Origin: an uncultured Clostridia bacterium
Lineage (GTDB): Bacteria > Bacillota > Clostridia > TANB77 > CAG-508
Direction: 5' to 3'
NCBI GenBank assembly: GCA_947631025.1
Contig: CANRKA010000007.1
Coordinates: forward strand, 1-44,374
DNA length: 44,374 nucleotides
Positions 20,212-29,094 of this stretch are shown in pieces. The notes below the pieces were generated by a model that was not told the DNA's origin, made no database searches, and saw nothing but the letters and a program-made list of their open reading frames with translations. Position 1 is the stretch's first letter; the number at the start of each line of letters is the position of its first letter. Both the position numbers and the translations under genes were made by a program.

Positions 20212-22356
20212 TTAATAATTTTTCTTCATTTGATTTAATGTATCGTTTATTCCTGATGAAAATTTTTGTGGTTGATAATTTTGTTCAACTTTATTTTTTT
20301 GTTTTTTGTTTGGTGTTTTTTCTCCTATTAAAGGATAAACCATATTTTTTAATTCATATAAACATTGCATAAACACCTTAGAATATCCACTTAATGAGAT
20401 TTTACAATTAACTAATCCTTCTAAATATCTAGAATATACTTGTTCCTCAAAAGGAATAGAGCAGTAATTTATAGTATCTCTATTAAACAACTCTGTCATA
20501 AAAGACATTGATGGTTCATTATAGTATGACATTCCACCTATAATTGCTTTATCTGTTAATCCTCTTACTTTTAGGTTTTTGTTAATTACTATTTTAAGTT
20601 TTTGTGGATCTAATATATTTTTTGTTTTTAAGTCTCGTAAAAATGCAGTAAGTGGTTGTATTGTTAAAACGTCTAAACTTTGTACTAGATATATTTCTTG
20701 TGATTCTTCAAAATATCCATAATTTGTATTAAAATCACAATCTAATATAACTAAGTCATGATTTTGTAATAAAGTTTTTATTATTTCTTGATAATTTTCT
20801 AAGCCAACATTTTCATCTGGTATAGCTGTATATACAGTTAAATTATTTCCAGCTCTTATTCCTTCTGCAATTCCAGAGTGTAAGTTTCTTATGCTTCCTG
20901 CAGCAATATTTCTTAATTGCTCTTCGTTTTGAGTATAAATATAATAAGAGTTTTTGTTTTGAGTTGTATCTAATATTGCTGTATTTATTCCAGAAGATGC
21001 AATCAATTGTGCAACATTATTTACTAAAAATGATGTTCCATTTTTACTTGTTCCAACAAATGATACTATTTTTTTGTTCCCTGTAAGTAAATTTTGAATA
21101 TTTTCATTTAAATTATGGTTTTGTGTACTTATAACACTATTGTTTATAGTATTATTAAAATTATTATTATTATTGTTTTCAAATCTATTGTAATTTTGAT
21201 TTATATTATTTATATTAGTATTTTCTTGTGATATTTCATCAAATCCAGGTAAAATATTGTTTTCACTTTTTGAATCATCATTTTGTATTTCATTTGCAAT
21301 ACCAAACAAGTTAGCTGGTTCTTCTATATTTCTTTGTGTTGTGCTTTCTGTTTCTTCTGGTAGAGGATTCTTTCTAGGTCTACCTCTTCTTTTTGGTGTA
21401 ACTGTTTTATCAGTTTCATCTTGAACAGGAGTTTTTCTAGGTCTGCCTCTTCTTTTTGGTTCTTCTTCCCTAATTGGCTCTGGTATTTCTACTTCTATAT
21501 CGTCGAAATCATTTTTAGGGATAGTTGTTTCAACTTTCTTTACATTATTTGTATTTACAGCAGATGGAACAACTATATTTCCTCCAACAGGTTTAGATTT
21601 ATCCAATATAAAATTCATACTTAGTCCACTTGTTTCTTGTTTTTTTGCATATGCCTTTACTGAAGATGTCATAACTTTTTGATATGTTGGAGAATTTGTC
21701 TCTAAAACAACTTTTACATTTATTGGTAATACTTGTGCTATTAATTTAAGTTGTTCTTCATTATATTGTTCTGCAATATTTTCGAATGATTCTACATATT
21801 TATCTTCGTTTTTTCCAAGTTTTTTATAATGATTTAAAATATTTTGTATTTCTACTTCACTGACTTCATTTTCATTTTCTGGTGAATATTTAACATCTTC
21901 TGTATCAATACGATAATATAATTTTGCTTCTTTTTTTGTTCTTGGCTTTCTTATTAATTTGCATATTTTTTCTATACTTCTATCATCTCCAAGAACAGCA
22001 TCATAAATTCCTATACTAAATAATTTAACTAGCATATCTTCAGATTTTTCTCTTCTGTCTGCACATATTAAAATTATTGGTATATCATTTCTTTTGCTAT
22101 TTGCCGCTTCGTCACTAATAGAATCTAACCTTTCAAAAATAAATTTATCTATTGCATCGTAGTCATTATTAACATATGGTTCTAAATCTTCTCCTATAAC
22201 AATTCTGTCATAAGTATTATCCTTTCGTAATTCTGTTTGTATTGCATTGAAAAAATATACATTTTTAGATGTTATTATTTCTTTGTACTCTTTTTGATAT
22301 TCTTTTACTATAAGCTGAGATATTTTTTCATTATTTACAGCAAATAAAACTTTCAT
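20212..22356 (-). CDS. TadZ/CpaE/MinD-like ATPase with receiver-like N-terminus and two AT-hook motifs
   Basis: 714 aa; PKRRGRPRKTP and PKRRGRPRKNP; KIVSFVGTSKNGTSFLVNNVAQLIASSGINTAILDTTQ; HDLVILDCDFN. Confidence 0.72.
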   Translation of the reverse strand: MKVLFAVNNEKISQLIVKEYQKEYKEIITSKNVYFFNAIQTELRKDNTYDRIVIGEDLEPYVNNDYDAIDKFIFERLDSISDEAANSKRNDIPIILICADRREKSEDMLVKLFSIGIYDAVLGDDRSIEKICKLIRKPRTKKEAKLYYRIDTEDVKYSPENENEVSEVEIQNILNHYKKLGKNEDKYVESFENIAEQYNEEQLKLIAQVLPINVKVVLETNSPTYQKVMTSSVKAYAKKQETSGLSMNFILDKSKPVGGNIVVPSAVNTNNVKKVETTIPKNDFDDIEVEIPEPIREEEPKRRGRPRKTPVQDETDKTVTPKRRGRPRKNPLPEETESTTQRNIEEPANLFGIANEIQNDDSKSENNILPGFDEISQENTNINNINQNYNRFENNNNNNFNNTINNSVISTQNHNLNENIQNLLTGNKKIVSFVGTSKNGTSFLVNNVAQLIASSGINTAILDTTQNKNSYYIYTQNEEQLRNIAAGSIRNLHSGIAEGIRAGNNLTVYTAIPDENVGLENYQEIIKTLLQNHDLVILDCDFNTNYGYFEESQEIYLVQSLDVLTIQPLTAFLRDLKTKNILDPQKLKIVINKNLKVRGLTDKAIIGGMSYYNEPSMSFMTELFNRDTINYCSIPFEEQVYSRYLEGLVNCKISLSGYSKVFMQCLYELKNMVYPLIGEKTPNKKQKNKVEQNYQPQKFSSGINDTLNQMKKNY

Positions 22357-22360
22357 TTGT

Positions 22361-22819
22361 TTAACCCCTCCAACCTTTTACAACTATTGCAAATATAAGT
22401 GGTAATATTTGTGCTATAACAAGAATTGTAACAAAACTTATTATCATTGTAAAACCTTTGTCTCTTTCGTCTAATTTATGAATTCCTATAACATATTGAT
22501 AAATAGCTCCAATTGCAATTCCTATAAAGCAAAATGGTATACTATATATTCTTACTATGTTTAGAATATATGCAGCTAGTCCATAAGCGTCTGATCCATA
22601 TTCTTGTTTATAATCTTCTAATTTTTTTTCTGCATTCTTTTTTATTTCTACTATTTGTTCTGTTCCTTGTAATTCATTATTTGTTTGAACTGTATTGTTT
22701 ATAGTTTGTGTATTATTTGTTATATTATTTGTTGTATTTATGGTATTATTTTGTGCAAAGCATACTGGCATACATGTAAACATTAATATGCAAAGAACTG
22801 CTATTACCATTTTTTTCAT
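22361..22819 (-). CDS. Small membrane protein with signal peptide and about three C-terminal hydrophobic segments
   Basis: 152 aa; MKKMVIAVLCILMFTCMPVCFAQ, NT-rich spacer, AAYILNIVRIYSIPFCFIGIAIGAIYQYVIG. Confidence 0.8.
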   Translation of the reverse strand: MKKMVIAVLCILMFTCMPVCFAQNNTINTTNNITNNTQTINNTVQTNNELQGTEQIVEIKKNAEKKLEDYKQEYGSDAYGLAAYILNIVRIYSIPFCFIGIAIGAIYQYVIGIHKLDERDKGFTMIISFVTILVIAQILPLIFAIVVKGWRG

Positions 22820-22873
22820 ACGAATATTTGCTCCTTTCTCATATTTTTCCTATATAATAATACACTACAAATG

Positions 22874-22906
22874 AAAAAATAGCAAGAAAAATTTGCTATT
22901 TTTTTA
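22874..22906 (-). terminator. mrnC terminator
   Basis: AAAAAATAGCAA...TTTGCTATTTTTTT. Confidence 0.75.
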
Positions 22907-22941
22907 TTTTTGTAGTTATTTTTTATAATAGATAATTATTA

Positions 22942-23337
22942 TTAATTACACATTTCTAAAACTTCTTTTAATCTGGTATAATTTTTTGTTAAATATAGAT
23001 AGCCTATTAATCCTTCAAATGCGGTTGCATACATATAGTCTGTATGGTTTGCATTTTTAGGCAAATGATGATTTTCTGTATTTCTTGTTCTTCTTACTAT
23101 ATCTTTTTCTTCATCTTTTAAATCTTCTTCTATTTTCTTTAGAGTCTGAGCTTGTGCAGATGCTTTCACATAGCTTGATGCTTTTATATGTAATTCATGT
23201 ACTTTTAGTTTTGTTGTATTTACTAAACTTGTTCTTATATATAATTCATAAATACAATCTCCAATATATGCCCAAACTAATGGGTTCATTAATTTTACAT
23301 CTTGCTTATCTTTTATTGGTACAAATATTTCATCCAT
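22942..23337 (-). CDS. mrnC: Mini-ribonuclease 3
   Basis: 131 aa; NPLVWAYIGDCIYELYIRTSLV, RRTRNTENHHLPKNANHTDYMYATAFEGLIGYLYL. Confidence 0.96.
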   Translation of the reverse strand: MDEIFVPIKDKQDVKLMNPLVWAYIGDCIYELYIRTSLVNTTKLKVHELHIKASSYVKASAQAQTLKKIEEDLKDEEKDIVRRTRNTENHHLPKNANHTDYMYATAFEGLIGYLYLTKNYTRLKEVLEMCN

Positions 23338-23362
23338 TTATTGTTCCCCTCTTTAATTATTA

Positions 23363-23382
23363 GGATGTAACGCGCATCATCC
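23363..23382. repeat. GC-rich palindromic repeat, copy R2
   Basis: GGATGTAACGCGCATCATCC in rbgA-mrnC gap. Confidence 0.6.
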
Positions 23383-23389
23383 CTATTTT

Positions 23390-24289
23390 TTATTTTACTT
23401 TTTCTATTGTTATTTTTCCAATTTTACCGCTTCTATAATCATCTAAAATTATATTTGCTGTTTTTTCGTCATCTACATTTCCGCCAGATACTATTGCTCC
23501 ACGTTTTTTTCCTATTAATTGCATTATTTCGTATATATTTTCGTTTTCTTGCCTATCTTGTGATAATATTTCATTAACTTTTTCTTCGTCTAACGAATAT
23601 CTATTAATTAAATTTTCTTTATAGTTTTCTAATAAATATTTAACAAATTGATATGCAACTTCTATCTTTTCTAAAACATCATCTTTTATGCTTCCTGTAT
23701 AGGCTAAATTTAATGCAACTTCTTCACTTTCAAATTTTGGCCATAAAACACCTGGTGTGTCTAATAATTCTATCTTATCATTAACTCTTATCCATTGTTT
23801 GCTTTTTGTTACTCCTGGCCTATTACCAACTACTAAAGAACTTTTCCCTGCTATTCTATTTATAAAAGATGATTTTCCAACATTAGGTATTCCCAATATC
23901 ATAATTCTTATTGAACGTCCAATTCTACCTTTATTAGACATCTTTTCTAAATCTTCTTGCATTAAATTTTCAACTTCTTTTATAACATTTTGTACACCTT
24001 TTCCAGAATTAGCATCTGTTATAACTGCAGGTATACCATTTTTATTAAAATATTGTATCCATTTTAAAGTTTCTTTTTCATCAGCTAAATCACATTTATT
24101 TAAGGCAATAACCTTTTTTTTATTTTTTGTAATTTGTTTAATATCTGGATTTCTGCTAGACACAGGAATTCTAGCGTCTAGTAATTCTATTACAACATCT
24201 ATTAATTTTAAATCCTCTATAATTTGTTTCCTAGTTTTCGCCATATGACCAGGATACCAGTTAATGTTTGTTTTATTTTCTTTATTCAT
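23390..24289 (-). CDS. rbgA: Ribosome biogenesis GTPase YlqF/RbgA
   Basis: INWYPGHMAKTRKQI, LNKCDLAD, GIPNVGKSSFINRI, DTPGVLWP. Confidence 0.96.
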   Translation of the reverse strand: MNKENKTNINWYPGHMAKTRKQIIEDLKLIDVVIELLDARIPVSSRNPDIKQITKNKKKVIALNKCDLADEKETLKWIQYFNKNGIPAVITDANSGKGVQNVIKEVENLMQEDLEKMSNKGRIGRSIRIMILGIPNVGKSSFINRIAGKSSLVVGNRPGVTKSKQWIRVNDKIELLDTPGVLWPKFESEEVALNLAYTGSIKDDVLEKIEVAYQFVKYLLENYKENLINRYSLDEEKVNEILSQDRQENENIYEIMQLIGKKRGAIVSGGNVDDEKTANIILDDYRSGKIGKITIEKVK

Positions 24290-24300
24290 TTTTATCACCA

Positions 24301-24909
24301 CTACTTTTCACTTTCTTTTTCAAAATCAAAATCAAAATCAGTTATACTGTATCCAAGTTCTTTTAATTTTTCAAACACCATACTTGGAGAAATACCCAAT
24401 AAAGTATTATAATCGCCATCTATTCTGTCTATAAATATAGATGCCTTACCTAAAGAATCATACCCACAACATTTAAATATTTTGTCATTATTATTAATAT
24501 ACCAATCTATTTCATTGTCTAATATTTTTCTAAAATAAACATCTACTTTTGAAGAAAATGTTATAGTCTTATTTTTATATAAATCTATTATTGTTATTCC
24601 TGTATATGCTGTATTTTTAACTCCTGATAACTCTTTTAAATTACTATAAACTTCTTCTTTAGTTTTTGGTTTTCCATATTTTTTATTATTACTATAAATA
24701 ATTGTATCAGCAGCAATAATAATTGCATCATAATTAATTTGATTTTTAACTGACTTTGCCTTGCTTAATGAGACTTCCTCTACATATTTATCTGGCTTTG
24801 TTTCAATACTACATTCATCTACATTACTTGTTATAACTTCATATTTTAATCCAATCATTTTAAAAATATCTTGTCTTTGTTTTGATGATGAAGCTAAAAT
24901 TATTTTCAT
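24301..24909 (-). CDS. maf: Maf-like nucleotide pyrophosphatase
   Basis: 202 aa; IILASSSKQRQDIFKMIGL, IAADTI, DGDYNTLLGISPSMVFEKLKELG. Confidence 0.95.
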   Translation of the reverse strand: MKIILASSSKQRQDIFKMIGLKYEVITSNVDECSIETKPDKYVEEVSLSKAKSVKNQINYDAIIIAADTIIYSNNKKYGKPKTKEEVYSNLKELSGVKNTAYTGITIIDLYKNKTITFSSKVDVYFRKILDNEIDWYINNNDKIFKCCGYDSLGKASIFIDRIDGDYNTLLGISPSMVFEKLKELGYSITDFDFDFEKESEK

Positions 24910-24980
24910 TTTTATAATCTCCTATTCTTTTTATTAATTTATGTATTGCTTTTTATTTCAAGATTTTTGATACTCATAAT

Positions 24981-24999
24981 AGCCTTCGGCTGATTTTTT
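24981..24999 (+). terminator. Plus-oriented C(TTCG)G hairpin with T run
   Basis: AGCCTTCGGCT gaTTTTTTC in an all-minus gene run. Confidence 0.55.
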
Positions 25000-25040
25000 C
25001 GTTTTACCGTATATATAAACTTATCCTACTTTAATTAAGT

Positions 25041-25063
25041 GGGCAGGGATGAAAGCCCTGCCC
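25041..25063. repeat. GC-rich hairpin
   Basis: GGGCAGGG-atgaaag-CCCTGCCC. Confidence 0.8.
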
Positions 25064-25086
25064 TATATCTATCTTCTAACATCAAT

Positions 25087-25566
25087 TTACAATGTTCTAT
25101 AATTATTTTTATCTGCTCTGTCATCCATTTTCCTATCATAGTCTTCATTTTTATAAAACCAATCTGTTTTTTTGTCTACTGGATGTGCTATTCTATTTTT
25201 ATCTAAAAGTATTTCAAATATTGTAAATAATGGTATTATTATTCCTATTGCATTTACAATTAGTGCTGTATATATGTTAATATCAAAAGTTGCATTAGAA
25301 TCTAATATTGTTAATATGTCGTTTACAAATGGCATTCCAAAATACCATCCATATGTAATTAAATATAATAAGGCTCCTAATACCTTTCTTTTAATTACTA
25401 GAACTATAGAAATTAGTGTTATAAATAATAGTGCTACTTCTACGTTGTAATTAGGTATTTGTATTCCCATATCTATTCCAATTGTATTTGTAACAGCAAG
25501 GACAATTCTAAACACCCAAAACATAATCATAAACATTACTACTAAATAAGTTGATAAATTTTTCAT
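25087..25566 (-). CDS. Hypothetical multi-TM protein
   Basis: start MKNLSTYLVVMF after AGGAGG; several hydrophobic segments. Confidence 0.78.
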   Translation of the reverse strand: MKNLSTYLVVMFMIMFWVFRIVLAVTNTIGIDMGIQIPNYNVEVALLFITLISIVLVIKRKVLGALLYLITYGWYFGMPFVNDILTILDSNATFDINIYTALIVNAIGIIIPLFTIFEILLDKNRIAHPVDKKTDWFYKNEDYDRKMDDRADKNNYRTL

Positions 25567-25577
25567 TTGTATTCCTC

Positions 25578-25769
25578 CTAAGTATTTATTTTTATTATTG
25601 CAAGACCTATTACACATATAATAAATCCTACTATTTTAAGTATTCCTGAAGAAGTATTTTGATCTCCAAAACTGAAAAGTTCCTTAGATATATTCCTTGA
25701 ATCAAAAATACTTATTGTTCCTATTAATATAATTATCATTGCAAATAAATTTATAATTACCTTTAACAT
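25578..25769 (-). CDS. Hypothetical two-TM protein
   Basis: 63 aa; MLKVIINLFAMIIILIGTISIFD...ILKIVGFIICVIGLAIIKINT. Confidence 0.65.
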   Translation of the reverse strand: MLKVIINLFAMIIILIGTISIFDSRNISKELFSFGDQNTSSGILKIVGFIICVIGLAIIKINT

Positions 25770-25900
25770 ATTCTACATCCTTTTATATAATCTAATATAA
25801 TAATAATTTTTTTTAATATAAAAGTCAATACCAGTAATTATACTTTAGTTAAATACATATTAGAATCCTTTAAAAAAAGTTGTATTTTTTTTAAATAAAG

Positions 25901-25927
25901 AAGCTACACAGTATTACTGTGTAGCTT
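25901..25927 (-). terminator. Terminator hairpin
   Basis: AAGCTACACAGTA-t-TACTGTGTAGCTT. Confidence 0.75.
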
Positions 25928-25931
25928 TTAG

Positions 25932-26234
25932 TTATGCTGCTGAACGCGAGAAAAACAAAATCACATTTTTGGATACCTTCTTATTATACCCTTCTAAGGT
26001 AATGTCCCTTGTTTCTGGAGTTTTTACTACTGGAGTAAATCTTTTATAGGTACTTACAGGTATAAAATTTCGAGAATCCCAAGCATCAACAATTTCTTGA
26101 TATTCTTTTCCTGTTAAATTATCAAACTCCTTGTTTCCAAATAGAACTTCTAGAATAATTCCAACTCCTCTGCAACTTTTGTTGATTCCCAAAAATCTCA
26201 TTTCAGCTTCTACATTTTCTCTTGTTTTTAACAT
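25932..26234 (-). CDS. Hypothetical protein, no family recognised
   Basis: 100 aa ORF with own promoter, leader hairpin and terminator. Confidence 0.7.
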   Translation of the reverse strand: MLKTRENVEAEMRFLGINKSCRGVGIILEVLFGNKEFDNLTGKEYQEIVDAWDSRNFIPVSTYKRFTPVVKTPETRDITLEGYNKKVSKNVILFFSRSAA

Positions 26235-26308
26235 TTTCTTACGTCCTCCTTAAATTGCTGGTAAGTGCATAAATAATATGCACCAAGTTAATAGGTTTCA
26301 CTTCTTAT

Positions 26309-26337
26309 ATTATAACATATTATGTAAAATAATGCAA
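26309..26337 (-). promoter_or_regulatory. Sigma-A type promoter
   Basis: minus strand TTGCAT - 17 nt - TATAAT. Confidence 0.65.
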
Positions 26338-26370
26338 ATTTATACCTCTTTTTTATATATTTTTAAAAAA

Positions 26371-28425
26371 TTATATTTCAATTCTATTATTAAATTTCTT
26401 TTTAACTATAATTTTTAATTTCTCGTTTTCCTTTTTTTCTAAATTTGAATCTTCTTTAATAATAGTATTTGCCACATTTTGTACTTTTTTGAGTATATCT
26501 ATATCTTCAAATAAATTTGCTATTTTAAATTCTGGAAGTCCGTGTTGCTTTGTTCCAAAAAATTCTCCACTTCCTCTTAATTCTAGGTCCTTCTCAGAAA
26601 TTATAAATCCATCATTTGTATTTTGCATTACTTTCATTCTTTCATTAATAACTTTACTATTTCCTTCATATTTTAAAATACAATATGATTGATATTCTCC
26701 TCTTCCTACTCTTCCACGTAATTGATGTAACTGTGCTAACCCAAATCTTTCTGCATTTTCTACTACCATTATACTTGCATTTGGTACATTTACTCCAACT
26801 TCTATTACTGTTGTAGAAATTAGAATATCTATTTTTCCATTTTTAAAGTTTTCCATTATTTGATCTTTTTCTTTTGACTTCATTTTACCATGTAAAATTT
26901 CTACATTATACTCTTTAAAGGTTTCATTTTTATATGTTTCAAATAGTGTTTCTACAGATTTTAAATTTAATTCTTCATTTTCTTCTACTAAAGGGCACAC
27001 AATATATGCTTGCCTACCTTCTTCTATTTGTTTTTTTATAAAATTATTTATTCTTTCTGTTAGACTTTTTCTTACTGCGAAGGTATCTATTTTTTTCCTA
27101 TTTGGAGGAAGCTCATCTATTATAGAAATATCTAAATCTCCATATAAAATTAATGCTAATGTTCTTGGAATTGGTGTTGCAGTCATAACTAGTACATCTG
27201 GATTTTGTCCTTTTTGTACAATTGTTGTACGTTGTTTAACTCCAAATCTGTGCTGTTCGTCTGTAACTACTAATCCTAAGTTTTTAAATACTACATTTTC
27301 TTCTAATATTGCATGTGTTCCAATTAAAATATCTATATCTCCATTTTCTAATCTTTCTAAAATTTCCTGTTTTTTCTTTTTTGTAATACTTGAAATTAAT
27401 AATTCGCATCTTATTCCAAATTGTTCTAAAATTTGCTTAAAGCTTTCTAAGTGTTGGCTTGCAAGAATTGCAGTTGGTGCCATAATTGCTACTTGATATC
27501 CACTTTTTACTGCCTTATAACTGGCTATAATAGATACAACAGTTTTACCAGATCCTACATCACCTTGAAGAAGTCTATTCATTGATTTATTGCTTTCCAT
27601 ATCATTATCTATTTCCTCTAGTACTTTTAATTGTGCTTTTGTTAATTTAAATGGTAGCTTGTTAATTACATCTGACATATGTATTTGTTTATTAAATGTA
27701 ACTCCTTTTTCTTGTTTTTGGTATTTTGACTTTAAGCTAAGAAGAGCAAGCTGCATACTTAAAAGTTCTTCAAATACCAACCTTTTTCTTGCATTTATAA
27801 AATCTTCAAAATTCCTAGGAAAATGTATTAAATTTATTGCATTATTTATATCATATAAATTATATTCATTTATTAAATATTGTGGCAAAGTTTCCTCTAA
27901 CTTATTTGATACCATCTCTAATCCGTTTTCTATAATTTGTCTAATTGTGTTTTGTGATAAATTATATGTTAAAGGATATATTGGTATTATTCTCCCTGTA
28001 TTTTTTGTTTTTTCTTTTATATCATATACTGGAGAATTAATTTCTATTTTGCTTCCTATTCTTTTTGCTTTACCGAAAAATTTATATGTTTGTCCTATTT
28101 TAAAAATATTTTTTAAATAACTTTGATTAAACCATGTAATTGTAGCTGTTCCTGTTTCATCTTTTACTATTAATTTATATATTTTTATTTTTTTATTTCT
28201 TGTTCTTATTTCTTCTAATCTTGAAGTTGCAATTGCCTCAATTAATACTTCTTTATTATCTTGTACTTCTGCAATTTTTGTAGGTTTATTTCTGTCTTCA
28301 TATGTTCTTGGGTAATATGTTATTAAATCCTCTAAATTGAATATTCCCAGTTTATTTAATAATTTTGCTCTATTTGGGCCTACTCCTTTTATATATTGTA
28401 TTTCTTTGGATAATATATTTTCCAT
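26371..28425 (-). CDS. recG: ATP-dependent DNA helicase RecG
   Basis: 684 aa; LLQGDVGSGKTVVSI, VTDEQHRFGVKQR, MTATPIPRTLAL. Confidence 0.98.
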   Translation of the reverse strand: MENILSKEIQYIKGVGPNRAKLLNKLGIFNLEDLITYYPRTYEDRNKPTKIAEVQDNKEVLIEAIATSRLEEIRTRNKKIKIYKLIVKDETGTATITWFNQSYLKNIFKIGQTYKFFGKAKRIGSKIEINSPVYDIKEKTKNTGRIIPIYPLTYNLSQNTIRQIIENGLEMVSNKLEETLPQYLINEYNLYDINNAINLIHFPRNFEDFINARKRLVFEELLSMQLALLSLKSKYQKQEKGVTFNKQIHMSDVINKLPFKLTKAQLKVLEEIDNDMESNKSMNRLLQGDVGSGKTVVSIIASYKAVKSGYQVAIMAPTAILASQHLESFKQILEQFGIRCELLISSITKKKKQEILERLENGDIDILIGTHAILEENVVFKNLGLVVTDEQHRFGVKQRTTIVQKGQNPDVLVMTATPIPRTLALILYGDLDISIIDELPPNRKKIDTFAVRKSLTERINNFIKKQIEEGRQAYIVCPLVEENEELNLKSVETLFETYKNETFKEYNVEILHGKMKSKEKDQIMENFKNGKIDILISTTVIEVGVNVPNASIMVVENAERFGLAQLHQLRGRVGRGEYQSYCILKYEGNSKVINERMKVMQNTNDGFIISEKDLELRGSGEFFGTKQHGLPEFKIANLFEDIDILKKVQNVANTIIKEDSNLEKKENEKLKIIVKKKFNNRIEI

Positions 28426-28558
28426 TTATTACTCCTTACAATTTAATATAGCAATATTATCATAGCATAAATTTTTAAAAAAGTCTTGTTTTTTTTATTT
28501 ATATATGATAAACTATTATACAGTCAATTTTATTACTTTGATTAGGAGGTGCTTTTTA

Positions 28559-28756
28559 ATGGCAAAATGCGCAGTTTGTGAGAAATCATTAAGTCACGGA
28601 AATAAACTTAGTATTACTCGTTCACATATAAGTAAAAGAAATACAAGAACTTTTAAACCAAATTTAAGAACTGTTAAAGCAGTTGTAGATGGACAACCAA
28701 AAAGAATTTCAGTATGTGCTAAATGTTTACGTTCTGGAAAAATTAAAAGAGCTTAA
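28559..28756 (+). CDS. rpmB: 50S ribosomal protein L28 (CxxC type)
   Basis: MAKCAVCEKSLSHGNKLSITRSHISKRNTRTFKPNLRTV; start after AGGAGGTG. Confidence 0.97.
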   Translation: MAKCAVCEKSLSHGNKLSITRSHISKRNTRTFKPNLRTVKAVVDGQPKRISVCAKCLRSGKIKRA

Positions 28757-28771
28757 TTGTATTTTATATAT

Positions 28772-28829
28772 TTAAAGACGGTAAATGTAAGATATTAAAA
28801 TAATAATATTTTACATTTACCGTCTTTAA
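28772..28829. terminator. Bidirectional terminator between rpmB and spoVM-like gene
   Basis: TTAAAGACGGTAAATGTAA / TTACATTTACCGTCTTTAA, 19-bp perfect arms. Confidence 0.85.
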
Positions 28830-28854
28830 TTTTATTGTTATATTCTTATGTACC

Positions 28855-28929
28855 TTAATTTTTAATTCCAAATATCATCTTCAATATTCCTCTTAATGCT
28901 TTTGGTGCTTTTTTTACTACTATTGTCAT
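28855..28929 (-). CDS. spoVM: SpoVM-like amphipathic peptide
   Basis: 24 aa read by hand: MTIVVKKAPKALRGILKMIFGIKN; GGAGTG RBS; P9 in register with B. subtilis SpoVM MKFYTIKLPKFLGGIVRAMLGSFRKD; next to rpmB as in Bacillus. Confidence 0.75.
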   Translation of the reverse strand: MTIVVKKAPKALRGILKMIFGIKN

Positions 28930-28944
28930 ATTTATCACTCCTTT

Positions 28945-29094
28945 TTAACACGCTAACCATAAGCAGCCTACTGCCACTACAATTAGACCTATTGAAATTA
29001 ACCAACCAGTAATAGGAAGTAATATAACAAGCAATATACCTAAACCTAAGCCTATTAAACACACTGCAAATGTTTTCTTTAATGTACAAAACAT
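28945..29094 (-). CDS. 49-aa hydrophobic small protein
   Basis: MFCTLKKTFAVCLIGLGLGILLVILLPITGWLISIGLIVVAVGCLWLAC; RBS AAGGAGG upstream. Confidence 0.72.
   Translation of the reverse strand: MFCTLKKTFAVCLIGLGLGILLVILLPITGWLISIGLIVVAVGCLWLAC

Noticed and set aside
28862-29089. Listed 75-aa minus ORF
   Set aside because: Out of frame with two overlapping short ORFs that have RBSs and sensible sequences (49-aa TM protein, SpoVM-like).
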